Assembly (NCBI RefSeq): GCF_018860745.1
Contig: NZ_JAHKPY010000004.1
Span: forward strand, 60,287 to 124,286
DNA from: Zobellia uliginosa
Lineage (GTDB): Bacteria; Bacteroidota; Bacteroidia; Flavobacteriales; Flavobacteriaceae
DNA: 64,000 nt
Reading direction: 5' to 3'
The notes below the pieces were generated by a model that was given only the letters and a program-made list of their open reading frames with translations, was not told the DNA's origin and did no database searches. Positions 60,507 to 64,000 of the stretch are shown piece by piece. Every line of letters begins with the position of its first letter. The first letter of the stretch is position 1. The translations under genes were made by a program, and so were the position numbers.

Positions 60507-61229
60507 TTAATCACTTGAAACATCCCCTGAACCGGATGTTTTCGTGTCCACTTTCTTAGGGTTTCCGCGATAGCTGATATCTCCAGAGCCAGATACCCTA
60601 GCTTTCAACTTTTCGTTTGCAGTAACCTTAATATCTGCAGAACCGGAAACCGTAGCTTCTACGTTATCGGCAACTAGATCATAGGCTTTAATATCTCCTG
60701 AGCCAGAAATAGTAGCTTTGAAATCACGAGTATTTCCGCTGAGGTTCATATCTCCCGAACCGGACATGCTGGCTGTTAAATTTTCAGTATCTACCTCTAA
60801 TGTTATATCTCCTGAACCGGACATTGAAGTTTTAAAATCAGCTGTTTTTAGTGTTGTATGACCAACAATATCGCCAGAACCGGACAAACTAAGAGCATCT
60901 ATGCTCTCTACAGGTACTTGCACATGCAAGCCTCCCTTGTGCGTTGAGGGCCTAAGATTAACCCCTTTTTCTACTTTAATGATAAGCTTGCCATTTTCTA
61001 CTTTCGTAATAACATATTCCAGTAAATTTTCTTCTCCTTTAACTACAAGTTTGCCTTCGTTACCATTAACTAAGTCAATATCAAAAGACCCGGAAATTGC
61101 AATGGCATCATAGTCGCCAACGTTTCGTTCTATGGAAACTATCTTTCCATTGCCTCTTACACCTTTTCCCCACTGGGCTGAACAGGATAATGTTACTAAT
61201 GCTAAACCTAATACAATAAAATTTTTCAT
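60507..61229 (-). CDS. DUF2807 (GIN domain) exported repeat protein
   Basis: A 240-residue exported protein of the DUF2807 'head GIN domain' family, with a signal sequence (about 1-19, 'VTLSCSAQ'; the cysteine could also be lipidated). The body is a beta-helix built on the motif SGSGD. It occurs at residues 46 (SGSFD), 116, 137, 156, 175, 195 (SGSAD), 213 and 232, spaced 18-21 residues for the last seven. Each copy marks one turn of the solenoid. GIN proteins are envelope proteins of unknown role, often under ECF control. Last gene of the operon led by the sigma factor at 63445. Confidence 0.88.
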   Translation of the reverse strand: MKNFIVLGLALVTLSCSAQWGKGVRGNGKIVSIERNVGDYDAIAISGSFDIDLVNGNEGKLVVKGEENLLEYVITKVENGKLIIKVEKGVNLRPSTHKGGLHVQVPVESIDALSLSGSGDIVGHTTLKTADFKTSMSGSGDITLEVDTENLTASMSGSGDMNLSGNTRDFKATISGSGDIKAYDLVADNVEATVSGSADIKVTANEKLKARVSGSGDISYRGNPKKVDTKTSGSGDVSSD

Positions 61230-61262
61230 GACTGTTTGTTTTAATTTGATTTTGATGATGAT

Positions 61263-62354
61263 TTAATTTTTACGAAATGATACGCCACCGTAGTCGCTAG
61301 AAATAAAAACTGAATTTTCGCTATTAGCTGAACCGTGATAACCCTTGTAATACTTGCTTGTGTTCTTTTCTTCACTAATATTAATTTCAAAATCGTCCTT
61401 TCCACTCACTCCCGAATATGAGGTTTTGATTTCAAAATTAAAATGATAGTCAGGGGAATACCCGATTTTTACTCCTGTATAATCTGTATTTAATTGCATG
61501 TTTCCGGCATCACTTGCCATGTTTGCAATTTTCAGTGAGCCGTAGTCTGCTGAGATATCTACATTACCGTGAATCGTTCCTAATTGCACATTTATATAAT
61601 CTCCTGAACCTTCTATATTGTTCGCTTCACCAATTTCTATTTTACCGTAATCACTTGAATATTGGAGATTGTCCATCTTTTCTACAGCGCTATTGGTATA
61701 GTCTGCACTAATAACCAGATTACCAGCTTTCTCTATATTAAAACCCGAATAATCTGCTGAGATTTTACCACTGTTCATATACGAAATGTTTGATTTTGAG
61801 GTGTAATCAAAATTTAACTGATTGTTACGCCCCCGAAGCTCTCCAATATCTAGCCTGCCGTAATCGCAACTTATTTTTGCATGGCCGTCAATACGATCAA
61901 TGTTGATACTGCCGTAATCATTATCCAAGTCAATATTACTCTTTATGGGGAGTTTTATAGTGTAATTTATTTGCATATTCACATTGTTGCTATTGCCCCA
62001 GTTCCATCCCCATCTACTTCTACTTTCGTTAAAAATAGTCCTAGCGGAAACCGCACTTCTACTTCCTTCAAAATCTACTGAAATCTCGTCCAGCTTTTCT
62101 TGAGCTTTTTCTTCGTTGTTGCTACTGGTCTTTATTTGAACTTCAATAAGGATACGGTTCTCGTTCCAAGAAATAATATTGAGATTTCCGTAACTATTGT
62201 TGACTTCCAAAAGAGCATCACTATTTACATCAAACTCTTTTTTAATAGTTTTTTCTTTAGTGTACTTACCTTTTAACTCACCATTATTAGCAACTAGTAA
62301 CATGGGAAGCATGAACATGAATATTGCTATAGGATTATATCGTAGTTTCTGCAT
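61263..62354 (-). CDS. DUF4097-like exported beta-solenoid protein
   Basis: A 363-residue exported protein with a signal peptide (about 1-23, 'FMLPMLLVAN'). It is a repetitive beta protein of the DUF4097 adhesin-like kind. About ten copies of the rung motif D-Y-(G/S/T) are spaced roughly 15-25 residues apart ('NDYGSINI', 'CDYGRLDI', 'ADYSGFNI', 'SDYGKIEI', 'GDYINVQL', 'ADYGSLKI', 'TDYTGVKI', 'SSDYGGVSF'). It lies between the anti-sigma gene, which it overlaps by 20 bp, and the DUF2807 gene. It is probably a surface or periplasmic structure whose synthesis the sigma factor controls. Confidence 0.8.
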   Translation of the reverse strand: MQKLRYNPIAIFMFMLPMLLVANNGELKGKYTKEKTIKKEFDVNSDALLEVNNSYGNLNIISWNENRILIEVQIKTSSNNEEKAQEKLDEISVDFEGSRSAVSARTIFNESRSRWGWNWGNSNNVNMQINYTIKLPIKSNIDLDNDYGSINIDRIDGHAKISCDYGRLDIGELRGRNNQLNFDYTSKSNISYMNSGKISADYSGFNIEKAGNLVISADYTNSAVEKMDNLQYSSDYGKIEIGEANNIEGSGDYINVQLGTIHGNVDISADYGSLKIANMASDAGNMQLNTDYTGVKIGYSPDYHFNFEIKTSYSGVSGKDDFEINISEEKNTSKYYKGYHGSANSENSVFISSDYGGVSFRKN

Positions 62355-62889
62355 TATCGTAATTTTTTAAATTTTTTATAGATTCAATGGTATTGAGAAC
62401 ATCTTGTAAAAGGTCAATACGTGTTTGAAAATTAGTTATCATAGCACTCAAAATAAGCTTGCTGTTTCCTCCGTTAATAAGATCTTGTTCCAGTTTGGTA
62501 TAATTGGTTTCCAGCTTTTTAAGCTGTATCATGGTATCATCAACAATTTTCTTTGTTTCAGGCGTACTTTCATTTTTTAGCTCATTAATCTGCTCCTCAA
62601 TAAGACTGGCAAAATAAAACTCTGTACGTGACACTTCGGGAGATATTTCTGCAACCTGTTGCTCTAAAGAGGGCTTAGAATTAAATACCCCAAAAGTAAT
62701 GGCGCATATAATAGCGATTGATGCTGCAATGGATAAAGGTTTCCACCATTCTTTGTTTGGTAAAGTCTTTGTATTTTTTTGTGCATTTAATCTATCTAAA
62801 AATCGTTGTTCATGACCATGGGCAGGAGCCTCAAGGTCAAAAGAACCCTCTAGGTTTTTGAACAGGTTATCAATATCGTCTTTTTTCAT
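62335..62889 (-). CDS. Probable anti-sigma factor
   Basis: A 184-residue single-pass membrane protein. The cytoplasmic N-terminus ('DDIDNLFKNLEGSFDLEAP', then 'GHEQRFLDRLNAQ', residues about 4-36) precedes one helix (about 49-67, 'PLSIAASIAIICAITFGVF') and a periplasmic coiled-coil-like domain (about 75-175). It starts 1 bp after the ECF sigma factor and overlaps the next gene by 20 bp, the classical place for a cognate anti-sigma factor. No zinc-binding ZAS motif is visible, so the mode of binding is unknown. Confidence 0.8.
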   Translation of the reverse strand: MKKDDIDNLFKNLEGSFDLEAPAHGHEQRFLDRLNAQKNTKTLPNKEWWKPLSIAASIAIICAITFGVFNSKPSLEQQVAEISPEVSRTEFYFASLIEEQINELKNESTPETKKIVDDTMIQLKKLETNYTKLEQDLINGGNSKLILSAMITNFQTRIDLLQDVLNTIESIKNLKNYDNAETTI

Positions 62890-62890
62890 C

Positions 62891-63445
62891 TTAAGCTTCC
62901 GTCATTTTATTTCTTAGGCTTTCCTTAGCTCTAGAAATAGTTGTTCTACAATTTGAATAACTAATATTCATGATCTCACATATTTCTTCATAATCATACC
63001 CTTCAATAAGATGTAAGGTCAAAGAAACTCTATAGTTATCTTTTAATCGCTTCATGGTTTCCATCACTTTTTGAGCCTTCGGTTCTGTAAACGCATGAGA
63101 GTCGGCAATACCTATTTCGTTATCTTCGACCTTGTACAACACATCTTCTAAAGCAATCTCATTTTTTTTCTGCTGCTTTCTGTACTGATAAATGCTGTTG
63201 TTTATTACAATACGCTTCAACCATGAACCAAATGCAACTTCGCCTTTAAATGTATGAAGTTTCGTGAACGCGCTCAGAAACGATTCTTGCATGACATCTT
63301 CGGCTTCGTCGCTCTTTTTTACAATTCGTACTGCCGTGTTGTACATGGCTTTGTAATACCGATTATAAACCTCGAGCTGGGCACTTTGCTTTCCGTCTAG
63401 ACACAATTGTAATAATTCATCAATATGTTCTCTTTCTTGGCTCAA
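62891..63445 (-). CDS. ECF-type RNA polymerase sigma factor
   Basis: A 184-residue ECF sigma factor with region 2 ('YNTAVRIVKKSDEAEDVMQE', 'SFLSAFTKLHTFKGEVAFGS', 'WLKRIVINNSIYQYRKQQKK', about 35-100) and region 4 ('RVSLTLHLIEGYDYEEICEI' then 'MNISYSNCRTTISRAKESLR', about 138-178). It heads a four-gene operon with an anti-sigma factor and two repeat-built envelope proteins and probably controls its own operon. The first codon is TTG: no ATG occurs in frame just upstream, and 'SQEREHIDELLQLCLDGKQS' is the expected N-terminus. Confidence 0.92.
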   Translation of the reverse strand: MSQEREHIDELLQLCLDGKQSAQLEVYNRYYKAMYNTAVRIVKKSDEAEDVMQESFLSAFTKLHTFKGEVAFGSWLKRIVINNSIYQYRKQQKKNEIALEDVLYKVEDNEIGIADSHAFTEPKAQKVMETMKRLKDNYRVSLTLHLIEGYDYEEICEIMNISYSNCRTTISRAKESLRNKMTEA

Positions 63446-63759
63446 AAAGTGAATAGTTTCTTTATAGATGATGTAAGTTATGGATTGTTACAGTTGATGT
63501 GAAAAAATAAATCATGTTACTATTCGTCGAATTTAAAAGTCTTTAAACGATAACCAGAATAGCAATATTATTGCATAGTTTAATTTTGTCGAATCCCCCA
63601 ATTAAATTCTTTTTTTATAATTTTTCAAACTGTTCTTATAGAAGAGTCTTGTAATAAATTATTTGTCAAAAGTCTGCTTTTTACCAAAAAGCCTCTTTAT
63701 GGATGAAAATTAAGGATTGGTAAATTAATTATGAATCACATCTAACCAACCAAATTGAG
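63446..63759. other. Divergent region before the BIG2 gene
   Basis: About 310 bp, AT-rich, containing the control regions of the sigma operon and of the plus-strand gene at 63760. A short hairpin GCTTTTT/AAAAAGC (63676-63692) and a TAATTTTG box near 63583 are present; no gene or remnant is seen. Confidence 0.5.
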
Positions 63760-64000
63760 ATGATTAAGGGAATAAATCTTCTTTTGTTGAGTAAGCTCTT
63801 CATTTTTGTATTAGTATTAAATTTTAGTGTAAACGTACAGAGTCAAATACCAGTTACCGGAATAGAGATCGTTCCTGACAGTTTGGAAATAGTTGAAGGC
63901 TTCGAAGCAATGCTAACGGCAACCGTATTTCCTTCCGATGCCGATGATAAAGATATCATTTGGTCCACGGATTCCCCAACGATTGTTTCTGTGGACACCT
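63760..64000 (+). CDS. Exported Ig-like (BIG2) protein, cut by the window edge
   Basis: The first 80 codons of a plus-strand gene. 'MIKGINLLLLSKLFIFVLVL' and the following residues make a signal peptide ending near 'VNVQSQ'. The rest, 'VTGIEIVPDSLEIVEGFEAM', 'LTATVFPSDADD' and 'IIWSTDSPTIVSVD', is the standard opening of a bacterial Ig-like group 2 domain. Such domains are modules of large secreted or surface proteins (adhesins, polysaccharide enzymes). What follows the first domain lies outside the window. Confidence 0.82.
   Translation, partial: MIKGINLLLLSKLFIFVLVLNFSVNVQSQIPVTGIEIVPDSLEIVEGFEAMLTATVFPSDADDKDIIWSTDSPTIVSVDT

Noticed and set aside
60530..60900. Regular short DNA repeats that might be taken for a CRISPR array
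   Set aside because: They encode the SGSGD rungs of the DUF2807 protein, vary in sequence and spacing, and keep the reading frame.

Overview
The window is a stretch of ordinary chromosome from a Bacteroidota bacterium, most likely a marine member of the Flavobacteriaceae (Zobellia/Maribacter/Cellulophaga-like). The evidence is the AT-rich sequence, many lipoproteins and TonB/beta-barrel outer-membrane proteins, a bacillithiol enzyme (BshC), a TonB receptor paired with a DUF4249 lipoprotein, DUF2807/DUF4097-type envelope proteins, and promoters that fit the Bacteroidota pattern (TTG, then TAnnTTTG) rather than the sigma-70 pattern. No rRNA, tRNA, CRISPR array, insertion sequence or prophage was seen. 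The genus is inference.

Layout. 1-7.4 kb: GNAT acetyltransferase, a DUF4337-like membrane protein, a metallo-beta-lactamase-fold hydrolase, a secreted M14 carboxypeptidase with a GATase-like tail, bshC and a flavin-binding oxidase. 7.6-11 kb: DUF4249 lipoprotein and TonB receptor. 11.6-26.2 kb: mostly plus-strand housekeeping genes: guaA with a LysM/periplasmic-binding protein, osmC and a DUF922-like protease, DUF3820, pyrG, yidC, mnmA and a nitronate-monooxygenase-like enzyme. Between them are an exported TIM-barrel protein and a three-domain fasciclin lipoprotein. 26.3-31.7 kb: a giant PVC-type heme/HEAT lipoprotein, DUF2007, DinB, a decayed secreted-protein gene and an orphan. 32-38.8 kb: a translationally coupled six-gene block (SpoIIM, polytopic protein, DUF4129, DUF4350, MoxR ATPase, DUF58) with a divergent RDD protein. 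38.9-44.5 kb: TRIC channel, cyclophilin lipoprotein and Nudix hydrolase with overlapping start codons, a divergent PlsC-type acyltransferase, an ECF sigma factor with a membrane partner, and NDH-2. 44.5-59 kb: GH13 glucosidase, xerD, aroQ, beta-barrels, lpdA, msrB, a collagen-like lipoprotein, glgB, GH31 glucosidase and an M48 lipoprotein. 59-64 kb: UMF1 transporter, then an ECF sigma/anti-sigma operon with two repeat-built envelope proteins, and the start of a BIG2-type Ig-like protein.

How the genes fit together. Glycogen/maltodextrin handling is represented by glgB, GH13 and GH31; the two glucosidases share an upstream 13-mer with a palindromic core. Thiol and redox defence is represented by bshC, osmC, msrB and lpdA. 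Envelope functions dominate the rest. The least understood parts are the MoxR/DUF58/SpoIIM/RDD block and the sigma-factor operon with the repeat proteins. Several housekeeping genes (guaA, mnmA, aroQ, the PlsC-like gene) have the identical -7 octamer TATTTTTG 0-6 nt before the start codon, which suggests leaderless or nearly leaderless transcripts. Two gene remnants were found by hand-reading intergenic DNA: a frameshifted secreted protein at about 30.6-31.0 kb and a LytTR-like tail at 17.1-17.2 kb.
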